11,249 bases of DNA, from the NCBI GenBank assembly GCA_017380955.1, contig JAFOCZ010000127.1, positions 1 to 11,249 of the forward strand, written 5' to 3'. The notes beneath the pieces were generated by a model. It worked only from the letters and a program-made list of their open reading frames with translations. It made no database searches and had not been told where the DNA came from. The stretch is from Alistipes sp. (GTDB lineage Bacteria; Bacteroidota; Bacteroidia; Bacteroidales; Rikenellaceae). Numbering within the stretch: the first letter of the stretch is position 1; every line of letters starts with the position of its first letter. The position numbers were made by a program, and so were the translations under genes. This document shows, one piece after another, positions 1 through 7,439 of this stretch.

Positions 1-1950
1 GATAAGGTTGTTGTAGACCTTTCACGCGACTTCATTGACTCGGCAGGTGCTAAGCACTATACTAAGGTGTGCCTTGGTGGTGTTGAGAATGTAAATCCTT
101 TCGAGCGTAAGATTGAGGGTGCTACTACTACCAAGCGTATGAAGACAAACCTATCGGACGATAATGTAGTATCGCAGAAGGGTCTTATCGAGATGTTCGA
201 CTCTACTATCGGTGCATCTACAGTGTTGATGCCTTACGGTGGTAAGACACAGTGCACTGAGACTCAGGTATCTGTTCAGAAACTTCCTGTAGGTGGTGGC
301 TTTACAAATACTGCCAGCATTATGGCATACGGCTATAACCCATATATCGCTAAGTGGAGCCCATATCACGGTGCTGCTTATGCTGTTGTGGATGCTTGTG
401 CTAAGGTTGTTGCTGCGGGTGCACGTTACAACGATATGCGCTTCTCATACCAGGAGTATTTCGAGCGTATGACCGACGATAAGTCATGGGGTAAGCCTCT
501 TGCAGCGTTGCTCGGTGCATTGAAGATGCAGGTAGAACTCGGCTTGCCATCTATCGGTGGTAAGGACTCTATGAGTGGTACATTCCGTGATATCAACGTA
601 CCTCCAATGCTTATGGCATTCGGTATCACAACTGTTGATGCTCGTAATGTCATCAGCCCAGAGTTCAAGGAGGCAGGACATAAGATATATGTAATCCGCC
701 ATACGGCAAAGGATAACTATATGCCAGATACCGATCAGTTGAAGGCAAACTTCGACTTCGTGAGCGAGAAGATTGCTCAGGGTGATATCGTATCGGCGTG
801 GGCTGTAGGCTTCGGTGGTGTTGCTGAGGCTGTGGCAAAGATGTCATTCGGTAATAAGATAGGTGCAGAGTTGGAGTGCGACGAGCAGATGTTGTACAAC
901 TATGCTTATGGCTCTATCGTTGTGGAGTCTCGCCGTACGTTGAATCACCCATCTGCCGAGTATATCGGTAACACTTTCAAGGAGGAGGCTATCTTCGTAA
1001 ATGGCACACGTCTTCCTTTGGAGGAGTTGTTGGAGGCCAACACAACAAAGTATACCACCGTATACTCTGACCGTGGCAAGAGCGGTGAACCTACACGCGT
1101 CAGCGATGGTCGTATCCATATGAAGAAGTACACTGGTGAGAAGGTAGATAAGGTTAAGGTATATATCCCTGTGTTCCCAGGTACTAATTGCGACTACGAC
1201 ACTGCTCGTGCCTTCGAGCGCGCTGGTGCAGAGGTAACGTTGGGTGTGTTCAAGAATCTCACAGGCGAGGATGTCATCGCATCTATCAAGGAGATGACCG
1301 AGCAGATTTCGAAGTGCCATATTATGGCTTTGGCAGGTGGTTTCTCTGCAGGAGACGAGCCAGATGGTAGCGGTAAGTTCATCGCCAATGTTCTTAATAA
1401 TAAGGATGTGGCAGATGCTATCCACGCATTGTTGGACCGTGGTGGCTTGATGCTCGGTATCTGCAACGGCTTCCAGGCTCTTGTTAAGTCAGGCTTGTTG
1501 CCATATGGCCGTTTGGGTAAGGTTACCAAGGCATCACCAACCCTCTTCCGCAACGATATCAACCGCCATATCTCACAGATTGTCTCTACACGCGTAGGTA
1601 CTGTGGCATCACCTTGGTTGAGTTCGTTCGAGATTGGCGACTTGCACTCTATCGCTGTCAGCCACGGCGAGGGTAAGTTTGTGGTATCTGATGAGTTGGC
1701 TGATGAGTTGTTCCGCAATGGTCAGGTGGCATTCCAGTATGTAGATGCTGAGGGTCGCCCTACAACCGACGCTCCATACAACCCTAACGGCTCAAGTTTC
1801 GCTATCGAGGGTATCATCGACCCAACAGGTCAGATTCTCGGTAAGATGGGCCACACAGAGCGTTATGAGCGTGACCTTATGAAGAATATTCACGGCCAGA
1901 AGATTCAGGATATCTTCGCTAATGCCGTTAACTATTTTATGAAGCGATAG
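1..1950 (+). CDS. purL: Phosphoribosylformylglycinamidine synthase (FGAM synthase), C-terminal 649 residues; 5' end cut by the window
   Basis: PurL makes FGAM from FGAR, glutamine and ATP in the cytoplasm (fourth step of purine synthesis). The reading frame is open from base 1, so the first ATG inside the window (around 67) is not the start. Visible in this fragment: the second PurM-like synthase half, with GGKDSMSG at about fragment residues 186-193, then a class I glutaminase domain from about residue 385. The glutaminase has its nucleophile Cys488 in GICNGFQ and the His618/Glu620 pair in GHTERYE. The family's single-chain form is about 1200-1300 residues, so roughly the last half is present. 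The fused glutaminase means no separate purQ is needed. The gene ends in TAG three bases before purC. Nothing is broken in the visible part. The identification is secure. Confidence 0.97.
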   Translation, partial: DKVVVDLSRDFIDSAGAKHYTKVCLGGVENVNPFERKIEGATTTKRMKTNLSDDNVVSQKGLIEMFDSTIGASTVLMPYGGKTQCTETQVSVQKLPVGGGFTNTASIMAYGYNPYIAKWSPYHGAAYAVVDACAKVVAAGARYNDMRFSYQEYFERMTDDKSWGKPLAALLGALKMQVELGLPSIGGKDSMSGTFRDINVPPMLMAFGITTVDARNVISPEFKEAGHKIYVIRHTAKDNYMPDTDQLKANFDFVSEKIAQGDIVSAWAVGFGGVAEAVAKMSFGNKIGAELECDEQMLYNYAYGSIVVESRRTLNHPSAEYIGNTFKEEAIFVNGTRLPLEELLEANTTKYTTVYSDRGKSGEPTRVSDGRIHMKKYTGEKVDKVKVYIPVFPGTNCDYDTARAFERAGAEVTLGVFKNLTGEDVIASIKEMTEQISKCHIMALAGGFSAGDEPDGSGKFIANVLNNKDVADAIHALLDRGGLMLGICNGFQALVKSGLLPYGRLGKVTKASPTLFRNDINRHISQIVSTRVGTVASPWLSSFEIGDLHSIAVSHGEGKFVVSDELADELFRNGQVAFQYVDAEGRPTTDAPYNPNGSSFAIEGIIDPTGQILGKMGHTERYERDLMKNIHGQKIQDIFANAVNYFMKR

Positions 1951-1953
1951 GGT

Positions 1954-2673
1954 ATGAAGCAGTTAGAACTTCTGCACGAGGGCAAGAGCAAACTTATCTA
2001 TGCCACCGACAGTGCAGAGCGTATCGTAGTACGCTTTAAGGACGATGCTACAGCATTCTATAATATCAAGCGTGCCAAGATTCAGAACAAGGCGCGTATG
2101 AACTGCGAAATCTCATCTATGGTACTTGGTTACCTTAATGAGAATGGCGTTAAGACTCACTTTGTAGAGCGCCTCGACGACGAGGCGCAACTCTGCAAAG
2201 TTGTCAAGCATATCCCTGTGGAGGTTATCGTCCGCAACGTCATCGCAGGATCTATGGCTAAGCGCCTGGGCATCGAGGAGGGTATTGTCCCTGAGAATAC
2301 TATTTTTGACCTCTGCCTTATGGATGAGCGTCTTGGTGATCCTCTTATCAACGATCACCACGCTGTGGCTCTTGGTGTTGTAACATATGAGGAGTTAGCA
2401 GAAATTTACGCTGCTTCGGCACGTATCAACTCGCTCCTTGTAGAGTTGTATGCTAAGGTTGGCGTTAAGTTGGTAGATTTCAAGATTGAGTTTGGTCGTT
2501 CGGATGATGGTGCTTTGTTCCTCGCCGACGAACTTACGCCAGACACTTGCCGCCTTTGGGATGTGGAGAGTGGCGAGCCTTTGGATAAGGATCGTTTCCG
2601 CAGAGATATGGGTCGCGTTCGCGAGGCTTATGAGGAGGTTGCAAAACGTCTGCACAACGCACTTAATAAATAA
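1954..2673 (+). CDS. purC: Phosphoribosylaminoimidazole-succinocarboxamide synthase (SAICAR synthase)
   Basis: PurC joins aspartate to CAIR using ATP, giving SAICAR. The 239-residue protein has the usual bacterial length. It opens with the nucleotide-binding EGKSKLIY segment (residues 9-16), and has DPLINDHH at 129-136 and the family signature LVDFKIEFG at 173-181. DELTPDTCRLWD follows, which helps form the active site. The ATG lies three bases after the purL stop (TAG GGT ATG), so the two genes are probably translationally coupled. The bases before the ATG (ATAGGGT) contain a purine run too close to the start for a normal Shine-Dalgarno. The next gene, purF, begins seven bases after the stop. 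No anomalies were seen. Confidence 0.97.
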   Translation: MKQLELLHEGKSKLIYATDSAERIVVRFKDDATAFYNIKRAKIQNKARMNCEISSMVLGYLNENGVKTHFVERLDDEAQLCKVVKHIPVEVIVRNVIAGSMAKRLGIEEGIVPENTIFDLCLMDERLGDPLINDHHAVALGVVTYEELAEIYAASARINSLLVELYAKVGVKLVDFKIEFGRSDDGALFLADELTPDTCRLWDVESGEPLDKDRFRRDMGRVREAYEEVAKRLHNALNK

Positions 2674-2680
2674 TATAGGT

Positions 2681-4084
2681 ATGCTAAAAGAATCATTGGA
2701 TATATATGGCGATGACCTGCACGAGGAGTGCGGTGTGTTTGGTGTGTTTGGTGTTGAGAATGCTCCAAACCTTGCCTACTATGGTCTTCACGCCTTGCAG
2801 CATCGCGGTCAGGAGGCTTGTGGTATCTCGGCTTTCGATGGCGATAAACTCACCACGGTTAAGGGCGAAGGTCTTGTAACTGAGGTTTTCGACCAGCAGA
2901 AACTCGATAAACTCTCGGGTCATATTGCTATTGGTCACGTTCGTTACTCTACAACAGGTGGCGGTGGCGCTATGAACGTACAGCCATTCTCGTTCCACCA
3001 CTATACTGGCGATTTCGCATTGGCGCACAATGGTAACTTGGTAAACTCTAAGGAGTTGGCACATTACCTTGAGGTGCGTGGCTCGTTGTTCCATTCGTCG
3101 AGTGATAGCGAGTTGTTGGCTCACCTTGTCAAGAAGGACAAGAGCAACGATATGCGTATCGACAACATTATGGAGGCGTTGAATATGATTGAGGGTGCTT
3201 TTGCGTTCCTCATTATGACCAAAAATCGTATCTACGCTTGTCGCGATAAGCACGGCTTGCGTCCTTTGGCACTCGGAAAACTCGGCAATGGCTATGTCAT
3301 CAGTTCCGAGACGTGTGCGCTGGATATCGTAGGTGCGGAATATGTTCGTGATATCGAGCCAGGTGAGGTTATCACCATCGACCATCACGGCATCCGCTCA
3401 AACTTCTACTCACGCTATCAGCGTCACCTGATGTGTGCTATGGAGTATATCTACTTTGCTCGCCCCGATAGCGATATCGAGGGTTGCAATGTTCACTCTT
3501 TCCGCAAACTTACGGGTCGCTATCTCTATGAGCAGCGCCCTACAAAGGCAGATGTAGTTATCGGTGTGCCTGACTCAAGTATCAGTGCTGCTATTGGCTA
3601 TTCGGAGGCGAGTGGCATCCCTTACGAGATGGGTCTTGTCAAGAACAAGTATATCGCACGTACCTTCATCCAGCCATCGCAGGAGATGCGCGAGAAGGGT
3701 GTGCGTATGAAACTCTCGGCGGTGCGCTCATTGGTTAAGGATAAGTCGGTGGTGTTGATTGACGACTCTATCGTGCGTGGTACTACATCATTGCGTATCG
3801 TACGTTTGTTGCGTGAGGCGGGTGCAAAGGAGATTCACGTTCGTATTGCGAGCCCTGCTATCACACACCCTTGCTTCTATGGCATCGATATGTCGACACG
3901 CGAGGAGTTGCTCTCGGCGCGTATGAATAAGGAGGAGGCTTGTCGCAAGATAGAGGCAGACTCTTTGGAGTTCCTCAGCGAGGAGGCTCTTCTCAAGGCG
4001 GGTAACCGCTCGGAGTTGTGTATGGCGTGCTTCAATGGCTGCTATCCAACATCGTTGTATCAGAATAAGTTGAACAAAGAATAA
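2681..4084 (+). CDS. purF: Amidophosphoribosyltransferase (glutamine PRPP amidotransferase), iron-sulfur, propeptide-bearing type
   Basis: PurF commits PRPP to purine synthesis by making phosphoribosylamine with glutamine-derived ammonia. The start chosen at 2681 gives 467 residues: a 16-residue leader ending HEE, then the N-terminal nucleophile Cys17 (CGVFGVFG). This matches the Bacillus subtilis type, in which a short propeptide is removed. An open frame reaches back to 2486, but it would overlap purC by about 190 bases and has no family counterpart. The PRPP motif VVLIDDSIVRGTTS is at 357-370. Four cysteines at 252, 398, 447 and 450 (HLMCAMEYIYF, HPCFYGID, CMAC) match the 4Fe-4S ligands of the Bacillus enzyme. 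The enzyme is therefore expected to be oxygen-sensitive, which fits an anaerobe. It is also likely to be inhibited by AMP/GMP-type nucleotides, as the family is. Confidence 0.97.
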   Translation: MLKESLDIYGDDLHEECGVFGVFGVENAPNLAYYGLHALQHRGQEACGISAFDGDKLTTVKGEGLVTEVFDQQKLDKLSGHIAIGHVRYSTTGGGGAMNVQPFSFHHYTGDFALAHNGNLVNSKELAHYLEVRGSLFHSSSDSELLAHLVKKDKSNDMRIDNIMEALNMIEGAFAFLIMTKNRIYACRDKHGLRPLALGKLGNGYVISSETCALDIVGAEYVRDIEPGEVITIDHHGIRSNFYSRYQRHLMCAMEYIYFARPDSDIEGCNVHSFRKLTGRYLYEQRPTKADVVIGVPDSSISAAIGYSEASGIPYEMGLVKNKYIARTFIQPSQEMREKGVRMKLSAVRSLVKDKSVVLIDDSIVRGTTSLRIVRLLREAGAKEIHVRIASPAITHPCFYGIDMSTREELLSARMNKEEACRKIEADSLEFLSEEALLKAGNRSELCMACFNGCYPTSLYQNKLNKE

Positions 4085-4102
4085 ATAATAATATATATAG
4101 GT

Positions 4103-5131
4103 ATGGCAAAAAGTTACGAAGAGGCTGGTGTAAACCTTGAGGCCGGTTACGAAGTTGTAAGACGTATTAAGTCGCACGTATCATCTACAAAGCGTCGCGG
4201 AAGCATGGGTAATATTGGTGCTTTCGGCGGTATGTTTAACCTCGCAGAGTTGAATATCAAGGAGCCTGTGTTGGTTAGCGGTACTGACGGCGTAGGTACT
4301 AAGTTGAAACTCGCGTTCGAGATGGACAAGCACGATACTATCGGTATCGACGCTGTTGCGATGTGCGTAAACGATGTTTTGGCACAGGGTGCTGAGCCTT
4401 TGGTATTCTTGGATTATGTTGCTGTAGGTCACAACGAGCCTGCAAAGGTTGAGGCTATCGTTGCGGGTGTTGCAGAGGGTTGCCGTCAGGCTGGTTGCGC
4501 TCTTGTAGGTGGCGAGACTGCTGAGATGCCAGGTATGTATCAGGATGGCGAGTATGACATCGCAGGTTTCACCGTAGGTGTTGTAGAGCGCTCAAAACTC
4601 ATTGATGCTGGTGAGCGTGTTAAGACTGGTGATGTGTTGGTGGGTATCGCCTCAAGCGGTGTTCACTCTAACGGCTTCAGCCTTGTGCGTAAGGTAGTTA
4701 GCGACAACAACCTCAAACTCGACGAGACATATCCAGAGTTGGAGGGTCGTCTTCTTGGCGAGGCATTGTTGACTCCTACACGCATCTACGTAAAGCAGGT
4801 GTTGAAGGTTATCGCTGAGTGTGATGTTCACGGCATCAGCCACATCACAGGTGGTGGTTTCGACGAGAACATCCCACGTATCTTAAACGAGGGCCAGGGT
4901 GTTGAGGTTAAGGAGGGTAGTTGGGAGATTTTGCCCGTATTCCGCCTCTTGGAGAAGTATGGTAAGGTTGGCCACCGCGAGATGTTCAACATCTTCAATA
5001 TGGGTATCGGTATGGTTATCGCACTTCCTGAGGCTGATGCCCAGAAGGCTATCGCAATCCTCGAGGCTGAGGGCGAGCGTGCTTCGGTTATCGGTCGCGT
5101 AGTTGATGGCGAGGGCGTTACAATCCTATAA
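4103..5131 (+). CDS. purM: Phosphoribosylformylglycinamidine cyclo-ligase (AIR synthetase)
   Basis: PurM closes the imidazole ring, turning FGAM plus ATP into AIR, directly after the PurL reaction. The protein is 342 residues, close to the family's usual 340-350. It shows GTDGVGTK at 60-67 and GGETAEMPGMY at 136-146, both typical of the ATP-binding PurM fold. A glycine-rich HITGGGFDENIPR segment lies in the C-terminal half. The start is 18 bases after the purF stop, and the leader ATATAGGTATG is identical to that of purF. The protein is full length with no visible defect. Confidence 0.97.
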   Translation: MAKSYEEAGVNLEAGYEVVRRIKSHVSSTKRRGSMGNIGAFGGMFNLAELNIKEPVLVSGTDGVGTKLKLAFEMDKHDTIGIDAVAMCVNDVLAQGAEPLVFLDYVAVGHNEPAKVEAIVAGVAEGCRQAGCALVGGETAEMPGMYQDGEYDIAGFTVGVVERSKLIDAGERVKTGDVLVGIASSGVHSNGFSLVRKVVSDNNLKLDETYPELEGRLLGEALLTPTRIYVKQVLKVIAECDVHGISHITGGGFDENIPRILNEGQGVEVKEGSWEILPVFRLLEKYGKVGHREMFNIFNMGIGMVIALPEADAQKAIAILEAEGERASVIGRVVDGEGVTIL

Positions 5132-5148
5132 TTTCAAAGCGTAGAATA

Positions 5149-5724
5149 ATGAAAAAGACCCGATTGGCGGTATTCGCAAGTGGTAGCGGTAGCAACTATG
5201 AGGCTATTGTCGAGGCGTGCCGCGATGGTAGAATAGATGCCGAGGTAGTGCTTTTGGTGTGCGATAAACCCGGAGCAAAGGTGCTGGAGCGTGCAAAGCG
5301 CTTTGGTACTGAGAGTTTCGCATTCTCACCAAAGGATTATGCATCACGCGAGGAGTTCGAGACTGTTATTGCCGATATGCTCGACGAGCGCGGCGTGGAG
5401 TTCGTATGTCTTGCGGGCTATATGCGCATCGTGGGTAAGGTGCTCCTGGAGCGCTATGCACAGCGCATTGTGAACATCCATCCTTCGCTTTTGCCATCGT
5501 TTAAGGGTGCACACGCTATTCAGGATGCTGTGGATTATGGTGTAAAGATTTTTGGTGTTACTACACACTTCGTCGACGAGACTTTGGATGGTGGTCGCAT
5601 CATCGACCAGGGTGCTGTTGTCTACGAGGGTAGCGATATCGAGGAACTCACAAACCTCATCCATAACATCGAGCATAAACTCTACGTTAAGACTATAAAC
5701 AAACTTATAAACAAGAAATTCTAA
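5149..5724 (+). CDS. purN: Phosphoribosylglycinamide formyltransferase, 10-formyl-THF dependent (GART)
   Basis: PurN moves a formyl group from 10-formyltetrahydrofolate to GAR, giving FGAR. The protein is 191 residues, a normal length. The phosphate-binding loop FASGSGSN is at residues 9-16. The catalytic set matches Escherichia coli PurN: Asn109 and His111 in NIHPSLLPSF, and Asp147 in DETLDGG. The gene starts 17 bases after purM and stops 13 bases before purH. Because this enzyme uses the folate cofactor (unlike PurT, which uses formate), folD further down the operon is its likely cofactor supply. The last dozen or so residues are rich in Lys and Asn, with more A/T-rich codons than the rest, and look like a loose tail. 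Confidence 0.97.
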   Translation: MKKTRLAVFASGSGSNYEAIVEACRDGRIDAEVVLLVCDKPGAKVLERAKRFGTESFAFSPKDYASREEFETVIADMLDERGVEFVCLAGYMRIVGKVLLERYAQRIVNIHPSLLPSFKGAHAIQDAVDYGVKIFGVTTHFVDETLDGGRIIDQGAVVYEGSDIEELTNLIHNIEHKLYVKTINKLINKKF

Positions 5725-5737
5725 ACAGATTCTATAT

Positions 5738-7267
5738 ATGCGAGCATTAGTAAGCGTTAGCGATAAGAGAGGTGTTGTAGATTTTTGCAAGAATCTGCGT
5801 CGCCTCGGTTGGGAGATTATTGCCACAGGTGGTACTCAGAAACTCCTCGATGAGAGTGGTGTGGAGACCATCGGCATCAGCGATGTAACAGGCTTCCCTG
5901 AGATTTGCGATGGCCGTGTTAAGACTCTTCACCCAAAAGTTCACGGTGGTCTGTTGGCGCGCCGCGACGATGAGAGCCATCTCGAGGCATTGCGCCAGAA
6001 CAACATCGAGTTCATCGATATGGTTTGTGTAAACCTCTACCCATTCCGCCAGACTATCTCGAAGCCTGATGTAAAGATGGAGGATGCTATCGAGAACATC
6101 GACATCGGTGGTCCATCAATGTTGCGCTCTGCAGCAAAGAACTATCGCGATGTCACCGTAGTGTGTGACCCTGAGGATTATGCTCGCATCATCTCGGAGA
6201 TTGAGGCTGGTGGCAACACCACTGTTGAGACACGCTTGCAGTTGTCTGCAAAGGCATATACCCACACCGCAGAGTATGATATGTGCATCGCAACATATAT
6301 GCGTAAGCAGGCAGAGTTGAACGAGAAGTTATTCGCATCGTTTGACCTTGTGCAGACTTTGCGCTATGGCGAGAATCCTCACCAGGAGGCTAAGTTCTAC
6401 GCATCACAGGAGCGTGTGCCATACTCTTTGGCTACTGCAAAGCAACTCAACGGCAAGGAGATGTCGTACAACAACATCCAGGATGCTAACGCGGCGTTGA
6501 ACATCGTTCGTGAGTTCAAGGAGCCATTTGCCGTAGGTCTCAAGCATATGAATCCTTGTGGTGCGGCTATTGGCAAGGATATACGCGATGCGTGGGAGAA
6601 GGCATACGAGGCTGATAAGGTGAGCATCTTTGGTGGTATCGTAGCCGTAAACCGCGAGATTACCAAGGAGGTAGCAGAACTTATGAAGCCTATATTCCTC
6701 GAGATTATTATGGCACCATCATTCTCTGCTGAGGCTCTCGAGATTCTCTGCACCAAGAAGAACTTGCGTCTCTTGCAGGTGGATATGGGTGAGTTGGAGA
6801 GCGTGCAGACACAGTATGTCTCTGTAAACGGCGGTCTCCTCGTTCAGCAACTCGACACCGACACCAAGGAGGTTGTTGCGGATATGTGTGTTACCGAGCG
6901 TAAGCCATCTGCCGAGGAGTTGGAGGATATGAACTTCGGCTGGCGCATCGTTAAGCACGTTAAGTCTAACGCCATCGTTGCTGTTAAGAATGGTCATACC
7001 GTAGGCGTAGGCGCAGGACAGATGAATCGTGTAGGCTCTGCCGAGATTGCTCTCAAGCAGGCTCAGGCAGCAGGCTTCACCGAGGGTCTTGTTCTTGCCT
7101 CTGATGGTTTCTTCCCATTCGACGATACCGTGACCCTCGCTGAGAAGTATGGCGTTATAGCCCTCGTTCAGCCTGGTGGCTCTGTTCGCGATGAGGATTC
7201 TGTGAAGAAGGCTAATGAGTTTGGAATGACGATGCTTGTAACGGGTATGCGTCACTTCAAACACTAA
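5738..7267 (+). CDS. purH: Bifunctional AICAR formyltransferase / IMP cyclohydrolase
   Basis: PurH does the last two steps to IMP: formylation of AICAR with 10-formyl-THF, then ring closure. The protein is 509 residues, as expected for the fused enzyme. The N-terminal cyclohydrolase domain (about 1-190) begins RALVSVSDKRG and has IATGGT, and DGRVKTLHPKVHGGLL near residue 60. The C-terminal formyltransferase domain carries the catalytic Lys269-His270 pair in GLKHMNPCGAA. It also has FPFDDTV and QPGGSVRDED near the end. The start is 13 bases after purN. The stop is followed almost at once by a 125-bp palindromic element, so purH may end a transcript segment. No frameshift or missing residue was seen. 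Confidence 0.97.
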   Translation: MRALVSVSDKRGVVDFCKNLRRLGWEIIATGGTQKLLDESGVETIGISDVTGFPEICDGRVKTLHPKVHGGLLARRDDESHLEALRQNNIEFIDMVCVNLYPFRQTISKPDVKMEDAIENIDIGGPSMLRSAAKNYRDVTVVCDPEDYARIISEIEAGGNTTVETRLQLSAKAYTHTAEYDMCIATYMRKQAELNEKLFASFDLVQTLRYGENPHQEAKFYASQERVPYSLATAKQLNGKEMSYNNIQDANAALNIVREFKEPFAVGLKHMNPCGAAIGKDIRDAWEKAYEADKVSIFGGIVAVNREITKEVAELMKPIFLEIIMAPSFSAEALEILCTKKNLRLLQVDMGELESVQTQYVSVNGGLLVQQLDTDTKEVVADMCVTERKPSAEELEDMNFGWRIVKHVKSNAIVAVKNGHTVGVGAGQMNRVGSAEIALKQAQAAGFTEGLVLASDGFFPFDDTVTLAEKYGVIALVQPGGSVRDEDSVKKANEFGMTMLVTGMRHFKH

Positions 7268-7270
7268 TTG

Positions 7271-7395
7271 TTTGTTGTGATAAGCAGTCATCTACTGCCG
7301 CTAACAAAATATGTCAGCAATGGGCAGTACGCCTTAGTACAGCCCATCGCCGACAATTTTGCCGAGCGTTGTATCTAACTGCTTCTGACAACAAA
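7271..7395. repeat. 125-bp imperfect palindromic repeat, copy A, between purH and purD
   Basis: The outer ends TTTGTTGTGATAAGCAGT (7271-7288) and ACTGCTTCTGACAACAAA (7378-7395) pair at 16 of 18 positions. Pairing continues inward with no gap needed to AAAAT (7306-7310) with ATTTT (7356-7360). A core hairpin follows: ATGGGC (7320-7325) with GCCCAT (7342-7347), and GTAC (7327-7330) with GTAC (7337-7340), around a 6-base loop GCCTTA. The whole unit shares one centre near 7333. It matches copies B1 (10871-10996) and B2 (10998-11124) in length and design, and shares 18 identical bases with B2 (7359-7376). It encodes nothing that I can see. It could be a MITE- or REP-like dispersed element, or a structured RNA signal; I cannot choose from one window. 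Confidence 0.85.
7305..7361 (+). terminator. Core hairpin of copy A, possible intra-operon terminator or attenuator
   Basis: The core stem contains ATGGGC/GCCCAT and GTAC/GTAC, extended outward by GTC/GAC and CAAAAT/ATTTTG with a few mismatches. It is followed on the + strand by AATTTTG, and has an A-run on its left side, so it could act in both directions. The T-run is short and is itself part of the outer stem, so termination would be partial at best. Its place in the only long gap inside the operon, just after purH, suggests a step-down in expression or an RNA-processing site. This is inference; I see no anti-terminator ligand domain. Confidence 0.4.
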
Positions 7396-7439
7396 TTATA
7401 CCCAATTGATGCGGTAAATATTAATAAGATAATATGACT

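Noticed and set aside
844..1425. 193-codon open frame on the minus strand inside purL
   Set aside because: Shadow frame opposite a well-conserved gene. The protein shows no domain or sensible composition.
2486..2680. Upstream extension of purF to an earlier ATG
   Set aside because: It would overlap purC by about 190 bases. The start at 2681 gives the expected short propeptide before the catalytic cysteine.
7266..7408. AATTG on both sides of copy A (7266-7270 and 7404-7408) as a target-site duplication
   Set aside because: Only five bases long, and the right one lies eight bases beyond the repeat end, so it may be chance. B1 and B2 show no matching flanks.
7268..7433. Riboswitch (for example a purine or PRPP/guanidine class) upstream of purD
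   Set aside because: The gap is a single symmetric palindrome related to other copies downstream of purB. No known aptamer consensus is visible.
7391..7433. Internal promoter for purD
   Set aside because: The stretch is A/T-rich, but no TAnnTTTG element with a spaced TTTG could be found.
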